A stretch of 64,000 nt of DNA from the NCBI RefSeq assembly GCF_003576475.1, contig NZ_QWGR01000008.1, positions 82,100 to 146,099 on the forward strand. The letters are read 5' to 3'. Origin of the DNA: Maribellus luteus. GTDB taxonomy: Bacteria; Bacteroidota; Bacteroidia; Bacteroidales; Prolixibacteraceae. The stretch's first letter is position 1. Every line of letters starts with the position of its first letter. The position numbers were made by a program, and so were the translations under genes. Of this stretch, positions 34,916 through 44,324 are shown in pieces. Below the pieces are notes generated by a model, which ran no database searches, was not told where the DNA came from, and saw only the letters and a program-made list of their open reading frames with translations.

Positions 34916-35566
34916 ATGAAAAACTTGATTTACACCACAGCAAACGAATCCTCCTCCGTAAAAGGATTCTCTCCTTTCTTCTTTCTAAAAGGAAACCATA
35001 AAACAAACGATGAACTGGCAAACAATGTACAGACATCTTTTAATGCAAGCGGATTACTGACACCCGAAGCATCGCTTAAAATGAGTGCCGGAATAGTTCC
35101 TAATCTGTATTCGGTATGTCGCGACTTATTCAACACATTTCACACCTCCCGGGCTCCTTACTCGGCACTTCAGTTTTTGCCGGTCATACAACAGGTACGC
35201 GCCCTGGATCAGGAGCAGCTAAAAAGGTTTGTAAAGACCAGGGAAACCCGCCATGTACTGGTTGATAACACATGGATGAAAGTTGTTTTAATCCACTGGA
35301 AACCGGGAAAGGTAAGTTCCGTTCACGGTCACCCGGCCGGAGGTTGCGTTTTTAAGGTGCTGCATGGCAAACTGGAAGAGTTGCGGTATTCCACCGACGA
35401 AAAGCAACGAATACTGGCATCCAATGGTTACAAAGCAGGCAGCATCGCCTACATCGACGACCGGCTGGGATATCATGCGGTGGGAAATCCGTTTGGCACT
35501 TCGGCAGTCAGCCTGCACGTTTACACTCCCGGTTCGGCCAATTCAGTTAGCAAGAATATTTTTTAA
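34916..35566 (+). CDS. Cysteine dioxygenase-family cupin protein
   Basis: A 216-residue protein. Residues about 60-205 match cysteine dioxygenase: WKPGKVSSVHGHPAGGCVFKVLHGKLEE carries the HXH iron ligands and the Cys of the CDO crosslink region, and GYHAVGNP supplies the third His. It probably oxidises cysteine to cysteine sulfinate, or a related thiol. Residues 1-37 are an extra N-terminus shared with the gene at 34213 and not part of the CDO family. It is followed by the DsrE gene 39 bases later. Confidence 0.85.
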   Translation: MKNLIYTTANESSSVKGFSPFFFLKGNHKTNDELANNVQTSFNASGLLTPEASLKMSAGIVPNLYSVCRDLFNTFHTSRAPYSALQFLPVIQQVRALDQEQLKRFVKTRETRHVLVDNTWMKVVLIHWKPGKVSSVHGHPAGGCVFKVLHGKLEELRYSTDEKQRILASNGYKAGSIAYIDDRLGYHAVGNPFGTSAVSLHVYTPGSANSVSKNIF

Positions 35567-35605
35567 GCAATCCATTTAATAATTAATCATTTAAAACTTT
35601 TTATC

Positions 35606-35974
35606 ATGAAAGCAAAACAAAAATTAGTAGTAGTTATTTCGAGAGGTCACGACGACGAACGTTCATCCGTAGCATGGAGCATTGCAAACGGCGGTATTAA
35701 CAACGGACTCGATGTATCCATCTTCCTGGTAAGCTCAGCCATCGACTGGGTGCGCAAGGGAGCCGCCGAAAAAGCACGGCCCAATCCGGAGGACCCGACC
35801 ATGAAAGAAATGATCCGGAACGTGTTTAGCAACGGTTGCAGTATCAGTGTTTGCCCACCCTGTGCCAAGGTAAGAGGCTATTCGGAAGAAGACCTGGTGG
35901 AAGGCGTAAAAATAGTCGGCTCGGTGGCCATTCACGAACGAGTAAAAGAGGGAGCAGCTTTATTGAGCTTCTAA
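35606..35974 (+). CDS. DsrE-family protein
   Basis: A 122-residue member of the DsrE/DsrF-like family of sulfur-relay and thiol-handling proteins. The family core is seen as KLVVVISRGHDDERSSVAWSIANGGINNGLDVSIFLVSSA, followed by a cysteine-rich stretch NGCSISVCPPCAKVRGY that may hold the active thiols. Likely cotranscribed with the cysteine dioxygenase gene, which fits a shared cysteine or sulfane-sulfur function. Confidence 0.85.
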   Translation: MKAKQKLVVVISRGHDDERSSVAWSIANGGINNGLDVSIFLVSSAIDWVRKGAAEKARPNPEDPTMKEMIRNVFSNGCSISVCPPCAKVRGYSEEDLVEGVKIVGSVAIHERVKEGAALLSF

Positions 35975-36292
35975 CAAAGAGGTACTTTTTTATGATCGCT
36001 GCAATCACTGGAGTTTTCCGGTGGTTGCAGTTTTTTATAAAAATAATGGAAGCGCATTTTTCTGCTAGTTTACCCTCTCTCCTGTCCCCGTCCGACCAGG
36101 TCATCCGGGTGGATCTCCCTTACAAAGGGAAAGATGATTCGCCGGTGAGAATAAGTACAAAAATGAATAAATCGACTTTTATCAAAGAACAACTGACTTA
36201 TCGTCCCTGCCTACCGCAGGCAGGCTTCCTTGCTCGCACAAAAGGAAAAGAGGATGGGTAAAAATAGATAATCCAAGTAGCTTTCGACATAA
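35975..36292. repeat. Noncoding region with CCTGCC palindrome
   Basis: CCTGCC (36206-36211) pairs with GGCAGG (36219-36224) in a short hairpin typical of dispersed Bacteroidetes intergenic repeats; CCCTTACAAAGGG-like pairs also occur near 36118. No gene is seen. Confidence 0.45.
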
Positions 36293-36330
36293 AAAAAGGG
36301 ACGATCCGTTTTAAATGGACCGTCCCTTTA
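36293..36330 (-). terminator. Terminator downstream of leuS
   Basis: AAAGGGACGATCC pairs with GGACCGTCCCTTT with one mismatch; on the minus strand the T run follows the stem. Confidence 0.85.
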
Positions 36331-36350
36331 GTATTTTTTTGATTGACTGA

Positions 36351-39002
36351 TTATCCTACAGCAATGTTGATGATCTTTTTCGGAACATAAATAAACTTCC
36401 GAACCGACTTACCTTCGATCCATTTTTCGGCGCGCGGATCGCTTAAAACGGCCTTCTCCACTTCTGCCTGTTGCATATCGAGCGGCAACTCCATTTTAAA
36501 ACGCATTTTACCGTTGAATGAAACCGGGTATTCGTGTGTATCTTCGGTAAGCAAACTCTCGTCCACCAAAGGCCACGGTTCGTAGGCCAGTGTTTCGGCG
36601 TTGCCGTAAATCGACCAAAGCTCCTCACCCAGGTGCGGTGCATACGGAGCAAGAATTTTGGCAAAGGTTTCAGCGGTTGCTTTGGTTACCTTGCCTTTTT
36701 TGATGGCCAGGTTGTTAAACACCATCAAAGCAGAAATGCCCGTATTGAATTTCATGTTCTCAATATCGGAACCCACTTTCCGGATGGTTTGGTGCAACAG
36801 TTTTGCCACTTCGGGATCTTCCTCCCCTTCCACAATGTTTTCAGTATTGGAAAAGAAGCGGTAAACACGTGCCAGAAAATTGAAAACTCCTTTTACACCG
36901 TTTTCAGCCCAGGGTTTGCGCTCGTCAAGCGGTCCCATAAACATTTCGTACAAACGCAGCGAATCGGCCCCGTAACGTTCAATCACATCATCAGGATTTA
37001 CCACGTTTTTCAACGATTTCGACATCTTGGCAACGATCTGTCGCAGCTCTTCTCCGGTTTGGGTATGGAAATATTTCCCGTCTTTCTCTTCTACCAAATC
37101 AGAAGTTACTTTTGCTCCGGTAAGCGTTTCGTAAGCAAAAGCCAGGATCATTCCCTGGTTGTACAACTTCTGGAACGGCTCGTCGGTCGAAACAATTCCC
37201 AGATCGAACAGCACTTTGTGCCAGAAACGCGAATATAACAGGTGCAATACGGCATGTTCAGCTCCACCTACATACAGGTCAACCGGCATCCAGTATTGCT
37301 CTTTTTTAACATCAAAAATCGAATCTGCATTCATCGGATCGATGTAACGCAGGTAGTACCAGCACGATCCGGCCCATTGAGGCATGGTATTGGTTTCGCG
37401 GCGGCCTTTTCTTCCGTTCTTATCGGTTACAATCAGCCAGTCTTCGGCATTCGCCAGTGGCGATTCGCCTGTTTCGCTGGGTTTGTATTCTTCCAGATCG
37501 GGCAACTCCAATGGCAGATTCTCATCTTCCACCAAAGTAACTTCACCGTCTTCCCAGTGAATAACCGGGAATGGCTCGCCCCAGTAACGCTGACGGCTAA
37601 ACAACCAGTCGCGCAGTTTGAAGTTCACCGTCGCCTTTCCGATACCTTTTTCTTCGAGCCAGTCAATAATTCTTGCCATACCGGCGGCTTTGTTCAAACC
37701 GTTTATATCGATACCGGTTTCGGCGCTGGCAGAATTAATGTAAGCACCGTCTTCGGTCCAGCAAGCGTTTCCTGTCAAAACCTCATCACGGTTTTCCACC
37801 TCTTTTGGATCAAGGATACATATTACCGGAATATCAAATTCCTTGGCAAACTCAAAGTCGCGGGTATCATGCGCAGGAACCGCCATAATAGCGCCTGTTC
37901 CGTAACCGGTTAACACATAATCGGCCACCCATACCGGGATTTTTGTATTGTTCACCGGGTTAATGGCATAGCGCCCCGTAAAAACACCCGTTTTTTCTTT
38001 TGCCAAGTCGGTACGGTCCAGATCCGATTTCAACGCAGCTGCCTTTATATAAGCCTCCACTACCTCTTTTTTGTCGTCGGTTACCAGTTCGCCTACCAAC
38101 GCATGCTCGGGCGCCACTACCATGTAGGTTGCGCCAAACAGTGTATCCGGACGGGTAGTGTAAACCCGTAGTTTTTTGCCCAGGCCATCGATTTCAAAAT
38201 CCACTTCGGCCCCGGTTGATTTCCCAATCCAGTTACGCTGCATGTCTTTTACTCCAGCAGGCCAGTCAAGTGTGTCCAAACCGTTTAGCAGCCGTTCGCC
38301 GTAGTGCGGAATGCGCAGCAACCATTGTTTCAGGTTTTTCCGGATAACCGGATTGCCACATTTCTCGTGAGAGCCATCGGTTAAAACTTCCTCGTTGGCA
38401 CAAACGGTTTTACACGAATCGCACCACCAAACCTGTGCATTGTCGTAATAAGCCAGGCGCTTCTCACTTATGTATGCTTTTACGGCTTCTTCGCCGTTTG
38501 CTTTTACCTCTTCCGGAATCACCAATTCAGAGATCGGACGGCCTTTTTGCAGTTCTTCATCAAACCAGGTATTGTACAGTTGTTTGAAGATCCACTGCGT
38601 CCATTTAAAATACTTCGGATCGGTGGTATTAATCTCCCGGTCCCAATCGTAACTCAATCCGATGGCCTTGATTTGTCTGCGGAAATTATCACAGTTATTC
38701 CCGGTTGTAACCGCAGGGTGTGTTCCGGTTTGAATCGCATATTGCTCGGCCGGAAGCCCAAACGCGTCGTACCCCATCGGGTGTAACACATTAAAACCTT
38801 TCATCCGTTTGTAACGGCTCAGAATATCTGTTGCCGTATAACCTTCCGGATGCCCCACATGCAAACCTGCCGCTGAAGGATAAGGAAACATGTCGAGGAT
38901 ATAATATTTCTGTTTCGAAAAGTCGTCTACTGTCTTAAACGTTTTGTTTTTTTCCCAATACTGCTGCCATTTCGGCTCAATTTCCGCAAATTTATATTCC
39001 AT
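36351..39002 (-). CDS. leuS: Leucyl-tRNA synthetase
   Basis: An 883-residue class Ia synthetase that charges tRNA-Leu. Catalytic motifs: HIGH variant HVGH in [17 protein letters not shown] and KMSKS in [15 protein letters not shown]. The CP1 editing domain lies between (about 220-420, with [18 protein letters not shown] and [19 protein letters not shown]), and the anticodon-binding region is C-terminal. Full length. ATG 39002 is preceded by a minus-strand -7 element at 39041-39048. It is divergent from gdhA. Confidence 0.97.
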   Translation of the reverse strand: MEYKFAEIEPKWQQYWEKNKTFKTVDDFSKQKYYILDMFPYPSAAGLHVGHPEGYTATDILSRYKRMKGFNVLHPMGYDAFGLPAEQYAIQTGTHPAVTTGNNCDNFRRQIKAIGLSYDWDREINTTDPKYFKWTQWIFKQLYNTWFDEELQKGRPISELVIPEEVKANGEEAVKAYISEKRLAYYDNAQVWWCDSCKTVCANEEVLTDGSHEKCGNPVIRKNLKQWLLRIPHYGERLLNGLDTLDWPAGVKDMQRNWIGKSTGAEVDFEIDGLGKKLRVYTTRPDTLFGATYMVVAPEHALVGELVTDDKKEVVEAYIKAAALKSDLDRTDLAKEKTGVFTGRYAINPVNNTKIPVWVADYVLTGYGTGAIMAVPAHDTRDFEFAKEFDIPVICILDPKEVENRDEVLTGNACWTEDGAYINSASAETGIDINGLNKAAGMARIIDWLEEKGIGKATVNFKLRDWLFSRQRYWGEPFPVIHWEDGEVTLVEDENLPLELPDLEEYKPSETGESPLANAEDWLIVTDKNGRKGRRETNTMPQWAGSCWYYLRYIDPMNADSIFDVKKEQYWMPVDLYVGGAEHAVLHLLYSRFWHKVLFDLGIVSTDEPFQKLYNQGMILAFAYETLTGAKVTSDLVEEKDGKYFHTQTGEELRQIVAKMSKSLKNVVNPDDVIERYGADSLRLYEMFMGPLDERKPWAENGVKGVFNFLARVYRFFSNTENIVEGEEDPEVAKLLHQTIRKVGSDIENMKFNTGISALMVFNNLAIKKGKVTKATAETFAKILAPYAPHLGEELWSIYGNAETLAYEPWPLVDESLLTEDTHEYPVSFNGKMRFKMELPLDMQQAEVEKAVLSDPRAEKWIEGKSVRKFIYVPKKIINIAVG

Positions 39003-39040
39003 CTTATCGAATGATTATACACGATTCAAAGTTCAAGCGG

Positions 39041-39048
39041 CAAAGATA
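39041..39048 (-). promoter_or_regulatory. -7 element of leuS
   Basis: Minus-strand TATCTTTG, exact match to TAnnTTTG, about 38 bases before the leuS ATG; the -33 region is a weak match. Confidence 0.55.
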
Positions 39049-39298
39049 CACAATTTGTTGGATGTGAAAGGGAAGTTGACCAAACCGGAAAGCAGGATTC
39101 AGAATATTAATTTTCCGTTTAATCTAAACGAATCTATTTATCATTTGTAAATATAAACCCGAAAATTCTTATAATTTCGTAGGCAACATACCTTCACTTT
39201 GACAGTATATAAAACAGACTAAATTTTTTTACCGGGTTATCCGGAAATCGATTTGCACTTTTAATCTTGAACAGAATAACATAATTATTTTTTACCGT

Positions 39299-40654
39299 AT
39301 GAATTTTAGAGATCCAGCTCAGTACACTGAAGATTTTATCTCGTATTTAAAAGCAAAAAACCCAAGAGAAAATGAATTTCACCAGGCTGTTTCCGTAGTT
39401 GTGGAAAGCCTTGCCGAATTTCTGGTAAAAAACCCGCGCTACCTGCAGGCCAAGATACTCGAAAGAATGGTGGAACCGGAAAGGGTTATCATGTTCCGTG
39501 TTCCATGGAGCGACGACCTTGGCAATATACACGTAAACCGCGGATACCGGGTTGAAATGAACAGTGCCATTGGCCCCTACAAAGGTGGGTTAAGATTTCA
39601 CCCGTCCGTCAACCTGAGTATTTTCAAATTCCTGGCTTTCGAGCAAGTTTTGAAAAACAGCCTTACCTCTCTGCCAATGGGAGGCGGAAAAGGTGGTTCT
39701 GACTTTGATCCCAAGGGCAAATCGGACAACGAAGTAATGCGCTTTTGCCAAAGCTTTGCAACCGAATTATCCCGTCACATTGGTCCGAATACCGATATCC
39801 CGGCCGGAGACATCGGTGTTGGAGGTCGCGAAGTTGGCTTCATGTTCGGACAATACAAACGCTTACGCAACGAGTTTACCGGCGTATTTACCGGAAAAGG
39901 AATCGAATGGGGAGGCTCTCTTATCAGACCCGAAGCAACCGGTTACGGAACCGTATACTTTGCCGAAGAGATGTTAAAAATGCGTGGCGACAGCATTAAA
40001 GGAAAAACAGTAGCCATTTCTGGCTCAGGAAACGTAGCCCAATATGCCGTTGAAAAAGTACTCGACATGGGTGGAAAACCGGTTACCCTGTCTGATTCGA
40101 ACGGAACGATTTACGATCCGGAAGGAATTGACCGTAAAAAACTGGAATACGTAAAAATCCTGAAAAACGGATACCGCGGAAGAATCAAGGAATATGCAGA
40201 AGAGTACAACGTAACTTATTTTGAAAACCAACGTCCGTGGAGTGTAAAATGCGACGTAGCGCTTCCATGTGCCACTCAGAATGAAATTAGTGGTGAAGAT
40301 GCGGACACTTTGCTCGGAAACGGATGTTTTGTGGTAGCCGAAGGAGCGAATATGCCTTCGACTTACGAAGCCAAACATAAATTTCTGGAAGCAGGCATTT
40401 TATATGCGCCGGGGAAAGCAGCAAACGCCGGAGGTGTGGCAGTTTCGGGTCTCGAAATGACTCAAAACAGCATGCGCATCAACTGGACACGCGAAGAAGT
40501 GGATCAGAAGCTGAAAACCATCATGGTTAACATCCACAACACCTGCGTAAAATACGGTCAAAATCCTGACGGCTCTGTTAATTATGTTAAGGGAGCAAAC
40601 ATTGCAGGTTTTGTAAAAGTAGCCAACTCAATGATTGCCCAGGGACTTGTATAA
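39299..40654 (+). CDS. gdhA: NADP-type glutamate dehydrogenase
   Basis: A 451-residue hexameric-type dehydrogenase that interconverts 2-oxoglutarate plus ammonium and glutamate. The active site is at PMGGGKGGSDFDPKGKSDNEVMRFCQSF (catalytic Lys), the nucleotide fold at VAISGSGNVAQYAVEK, and the end is EGANMPSTYEAKHKFLEAGILYAPGKAANAGGVAVSG. Length and the long N-terminus are those of NADP-linked bacterial GdhA. ATG 39299 is the natural start. Followed by a terminator. Confidence 0.95.
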   Translation: MNFRDPAQYTEDFISYLKAKNPRENEFHQAVSVVVESLAEFLVKNPRYLQAKILERMVEPERVIMFRVPWSDDLGNIHVNRGYRVEMNSAIGPYKGGLRFHPSVNLSIFKFLAFEQVLKNSLTSLPMGGGKGGSDFDPKGKSDNEVMRFCQSFATELSRHIGPNTDIPAGDIGVGGREVGFMFGQYKRLRNEFTGVFTGKGIEWGGSLIRPEATGYGTVYFAEEMLKMRGDSIKGKTVAISGSGNVAQYAVEKVLDMGGKPVTLSDSNGTIYDPEGIDRKKLEYVKILKNGYRGRIKEYAEEYNVTYFENQRPWSVKCDVALPCATQNEISGEDADTLLGNGCFVVAEGANMPSTYEAKHKFLEAGILYAPGKAANAGGVAVSGLEMTQNSMRINWTREEVDQKLKTIMVNIHNTCVKYGQNPDGSVNYVKGANIAGFVKVANSMIAQGLV

Positions 40655-40675
40655 AACATATTATACATAATTTCA

Positions 40676-40712
40676 AAAATCCGGTTTCTTCAGGGGAACC
40701 GGATTTTTTTAT
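40676..40712 (+). terminator. Terminator after gdhA
   Basis: AATCCGGTTTC pairs with GGAACCGGATT with a short loop, followed by a T run. Confidence 0.85.
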
Positions 40713-40746
40713 CCGCACATCACCACACCCGTTTACAGGTACGATT

Positions 40747-40777
40747 TTTGTTACAATCGCGCGTAATTATACTTTTG
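40747..40777 (+). promoter_or_regulatory. Promoter of the TonB receptor gene
   Basis: TTTG at 40747-40750, 19 bases, TACTTTTG at 40770-40777. Exact consensus match, about 40 bases before ATG 40817. Confidence 0.82.
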
Positions 40778-40816
40778 CCAAAACTTGACGACTAAATATA
40801 AACGAATGAAACGACC

Positions 40817-43219
40817 ATGATAAAAAGTTTCTGCTTTGTTCTGATTTTATGGCTGACCACCCTTTCCTTGCACGCACAAAATTATGTAAAAATAACCGAC
40901 AGTAAATCAGGCGCCCCCATTGAAGGCGTTGTACTAATTTCCGACAGTTTTTCCTCGCAATCGGATGAAAACGGAAAAGCCAACATGGACGGCTTTTTAC
41001 CGGGCGAAAAAATCCTGTTCAAACATTCTTCCTATCTGTCGCTCACTACTACCAAAGAAAAGATCAGCAAACAGGGCAACCAGGTCATATTGGTAGAAAA
41101 CCCGGTTCGGCTTGACGAGGTGGTGGTTTCTGTTAACCGCTGGGCCGAATCAAAATCAGAAATCCCGCATTACATTCAAAGCATCCAGGCAGAGCAAATA
41201 CAACATTACAACCCGCAAACTTCTGCTGATCTGCTTGGAAATCAAAACGGCATTTTTATTCAAAAAAGCCAGATGGGCGGAGGAAGCCCGATGATCCGTG
41301 GCTTTTCAGCCAACAGCATATTGCTTGTTGTTGACGGAATCAGGATGAACAATGCCATTTACCGCAGCGGCAACCTGCACAATGTAATTTCGGTAGATGC
41401 ACAAAGCCTCGAAAGCGCCGAAGTTATTTTTGGCCCCGGCTCAGTCATCTACGGAAGCGATGCACTCGGGGGAGTAATGAGCTTCAACACGGTAAATCCC
41501 AAGCTTTCCACCACCTCGACCCCCGAGGCGTCGGGAAAGGTGTTCACCCGCTATTCGAGTGCCAACATGGAACAAACCGTTCATGGTACCTACAACCTGG
41601 GCGGCGAAAAATGGGGAGCTGTCTTGAGCACGACCTACACCGACTTCGACGACCTCCGGATGGGAAGCCAGGGGCCGGACGCATACCTTCGTCCCCAATA
41701 TGTTGCGAACGGCCCGTTCAATGGCTTTGACAGAATTGTGGCAAACGACAACGACCTGGTTCAAAAATACACAGGCTACAGCCAGTTCAATCTACTGGGA
41801 AAACTGCGTTACCGCCCGTCGGATCGTTTCGACCTGGTTTTTAGCGCCAACCATTCGCGTACCGGCGATATTCCGCGCTACGACCGGCTGATTGAATACA
41901 AGAACGACAGGCTGGCCTACGCCGAATGGTATTACGGCCCGCAGATCTGGACACTGGCTTCGGCCCGCGCGCAGTACACCGCTCCGCACTTGCTCTTCGA
42001 CCGCATTAGCCTGCAAGTGGGCTTCCAGGACTACACCGAAAGCCGTAACGACCGGAAACTGAACTACGAAAACCGAAGAAGCCGGGAGGAAAACGTAAAG
42101 GTTCTTTCTTTTAACCTCGACTTTGGAAAAGATTTTGACGAAAAAGCCGAACTGTTTTACGGTCTGGAAGCCTACCTGAACGATGTTGGCTCAAGCGGAA
42201 TATCCAAAGACCTGCTTTCAGGTGAAACGGAAAACATTGCCCCACGCTACCCCGATGGCTCGAAATACAACAGCTTTGCTGTGTATTCTTCCTTTAAATA
42301 CAATGTGAGCCCGAAGTTTATTTTCCAGGTGGGTGCGCGTTTTACCTACACTCAACTCGAAGGAGTTTTTGACAAACAGTATTACAATTTCCCCTTCGAC
42401 GGATTTGACATGGACAACTCGGCTTTTAACGGCAACCTGGGAGTTGTTTGGCACCCGACGGAAGAATGGCAAATCAACCTGCACGGTTCTACGGGGTTTC
42501 GCTCCCCCAACATCGACGACATCGCCAAAGTGTTCGACTCCGAACCGGGCAACGTGGTGGTGCCGAACCCCGATCTAAAGCCCGAATATGCACGAAACCT
42601 GGAAATCAACGTTCTCCGGAATATTCACGACCATGCCAAATTCGAGATCACCGGTTTTTACAGCTGGCTGAAAGATGCCATGGTGCGGAGGGATTTCTCG
42701 CTGAACGGGCAGGATTATATCATGTACGACGGGGAATTGAGCAAAGTGGAAGCTCTGGTAAATGCCGAATCAGCCAAAATTTACGGGCTAAACCTGAACC
42801 TGGAAATACTGTTTGGCAACAACTGGCGTACCCGCCACGACATCAGCCTTACCCGCGGAGAAGATTCGGATGGTTTTCCGATGCGACACGTACCGCCCAC
42901 CTTTGGCTCGTCGCACCTTGTTTTTGAAAATCAACTGTGGTATGTTGACCTTTACCTCAACTACAACGGAAAGCTCGGCTACAACGACCTGGCGCCCGAC
43001 GAAAAAGACAAGCCACACTTGTACCTGCCGGATGAAAACGGAAATCCGCACCTGCCTTCATGGTGGACACTCAACCTGAAGTCGAATTACAGGATCCACC
43101 CTAAAATCACGCTTAGCGCGGGCGTTGAAAACATATTCGACAAAGGTTACCGATCCTATTCTTCCGGGATTGTGGCACCGGGAGTAAATTTCATGTTCTC
43201 GGCCTTATTCAAAATATAA
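40817..43219 (+). CDS. TonB-dependent outer-membrane receptor
   Basis: An 800-residue receptor with signal peptide MIKSFCFVLILWLTTLSLHAQ. A carboxypeptidase-D regulatory-like domain (about 23-95) precedes the plug (about 110-225, with MIRGFSANSILLVVDGIRMNNAIYRSG and SVIYGSDALGGVMSF). The rest is a 22-strand-type barrel ending in FMFSALFKI. The plug wording resembles heme/hemoglobin receptors, but the ligand is not certain. A predicted promoter is at 40747-40777. It has no SusD partner. Confidence 0.9.
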   Translation: MIKSFCFVLILWLTTLSLHAQNYVKITDSKSGAPIEGVVLISDSFSSQSDENGKANMDGFLPGEKILFKHSSYLSLTTTKEKISKQGNQVILVENPVRLDEVVVSVNRWAESKSEIPHYIQSIQAEQIQHYNPQTSADLLGNQNGIFIQKSQMGGGSPMIRGFSANSILLVVDGIRMNNAIYRSGNLHNVISVDAQSLESAEVIFGPGSVIYGSDALGGVMSFNTVNPKLSTTSTPEASGKVFTRYSSANMEQTVHGTYNLGGEKWGAVLSTTYTDFDDLRMGSQGPDAYLRPQYVANGPFNGFDRIVANDNDLVQKYTGYSQFNLLGKLRYRPSDRFDLVFSANHSRTGDIPRYDRLIEYKNDRLAYAEWYYGPQIWTLASARAQYTAPHLLFDRISLQVGFQDYTESRNDRKLNYENRRSREENVKVLSFNLDFGKDFDEKAELFYGLEAYLNDVGSSGISKDLLSGETENIAPRYPDGSKYNSFAVYSSFKYNVSPKFIFQVGARFTYTQLEGVFDKQYYNFPFDGFDMDNSAFNGNLGVVWHPTEEWQINLHGSTGFRSPNIDDIAKVFDSEPGNVVVPNPDLKPEYARNLEINVLRNIHDHAKFEITGFYSWLKDAMVRRDFSLNGQDYIMYDGELSKVEALVNAESAKIYGLNLNLEILFGNNWRTRHDISLTRGEDSDGFPMRHVPPTFGSSHLVFENQLWYVDLYLNYNGKLGYNDLAPDEKDKPHLYLPDENGNPHLPSWWTLNLKSNYRIHPKITLSAGVENIFDKGYRSYSSGIVAPGVNFMFSALFKI

Positions 43220-43388
43220 CTGAAGACGCATATTCGCAGACAATGAGTCAGTTATTGAATTTTCAATATCAAATCAATCAAAATAATCGATTTTATCTAA
43301 TACTAAAAAAATTCATTTGCCGTTTCTAAAGCAGGAAGGCAGAAAATCATTGAGATTTTTTAATTTATTTAATTCGGTATTGCCTTCA
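43220..43388. other. Intergenic region upstream of the terminator and glycosylase
   Basis: AT-rich, no coding signal of its own. With 43420-43633 this is a stretch of about 400 bases without a gene. Confidence 0.4.
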
Positions 43389-43419
43389 AGAGGGGTGCTT
43401 GCATCCCTCTTTTTTTTTT
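43389..43419 (+). terminator. Rho-independent terminator
   Basis: AGAGGGGTGC pairs with GCATCCCTCT (43389-43410) followed by about nine T. It probably ends the TonB receptor transcript. Confidence 0.85.
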
Positions 43420-43633
43420 ACGGATTCCTACTAATCTCCGACAATGGAGGCGCAGTTAACTCTGTGGAAGACCTTTGGGGACTTTGCGTCTTCTTTGCGC
43501 AACTTTGTGTAAAAAAAAAGCGTGACACCAAGAACCGCAAAGAAAACACGGAGACACACGGAGAAAATAATCCTACTCGTTCCCCTTTCATTCAGGCCAA
43601 CATTCAAATTTCAGAAATGCCTATTTTTATGGG

Positions 43634-44269
43634 ATGAAGAAAATCAAAGATGAAGCAGAGTTTTTGGTTCTTTGTGATTGGTGTGCCGGGCAGGAATCCG
43701 CGCTGGATACCGTGATCCGGAAATATGCTTATCCGCCGTTCTGGCACCGCGATCCCAATTTTGCCACACTGGTACTTACCATTCTGGAGCAACAGGTTTC
43801 GCTGGCTTCGGCAAAGGCGGCGTTTGTTCGCCTGCGGGAACGAGTGGGAGAAATAACACCGGAAAATATTCTGAAATTGAGCGACGAAGAGCTGCGTTCC
43901 TGTTCTTTCAGCCGTCAAAAAACCGTTTATACCCGTTTGCTGGCCCGCGAGATTGTGGACAAAAAACTTGATCTCGATGCGCTAAATCAACTCCCCGAAG
44001 AAAGCATCCGCGAAAGCTTGCTCCGGCTAAAAGGAATCGGACACTGGACCGTTGATATGTATGTGCTGATGAGCCTGCACTTCTCCGATATTTTTCCGCC
44101 CGGCGACCTGGCTACCATAAAAGCAGTGTACGAACTAAAACTGGTTCCACCGGAAGCGTCAAAAGAAGAGATCATCCGCTACATGGAGAAATTTGCCCCT
44201 TACCGTTCGGTGGCTACTTACATTTTATGGCATTCCTACATTCAACGGCGCCAACTAACACTGGAATAA
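43634..44269 (+). CDS. HhH-GPD DNA glycosylase (AlkA-like)
   Basis: A 211-residue base-excision glycosylase. The HhH-GPD core is visible: LLRLKGIGHWTVDMYVLMSL (helix-hairpin-helix) followed by FPPGDLA, where Asp is the catalytic residue of the AlkA group. It should remove alkylated purines such as 3-methyladenine. ATG 43634 is preferred; the overlapping open frame at 43317 upstream looks noncoding. No Ada gene is nearby. Confidence 0.92.
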   Translation: MKKIKDEAEFLVLCDWCAGQESALDTVIRKYAYPPFWHRDPNFATLVLTILEQQVSLASAKAAFVRLRERVGEITPENILKLSDEELRSCSFSRQKTVYTRLLAREIVDKKLDLDALNQLPEESIRESLLRLKGIGHWTVDMYVLMSLHFSDIFPPGDLATIKAVYELKLVPPEASKEEIIRYMEKFAPYRSVATYILWHSYIQRRQLTLE

Positions 44270-44274
44270 ACAGT

Positions 44275-44304
44275 TTTGCTTAACCGCTAAAATTCGTAGC
44301 TTTG
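44275..44304 (+). promoter_or_regulatory. Promoter of the cyclophilin gene
   Basis: TTTG at 44275-44278, 18 bases, TAGCTTTG at 44297-44304, about 20 bases before ATG 44325. Confidence 0.7.
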
Positions 44305-44324
44305 AGAATCAACAAGCAAAAACC

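Noticed and set aside
35836-36261. Open frame downstream of the DsrE gene
   Set aside because: Overlaps the DsrE coding region out of frame and runs through repeat hairpins; no coding character.
43317-43637. Open frame before the DNA glycosylase
   Set aside because: Spans a strong terminator and simple-sequence DNA; low-complexity translation.
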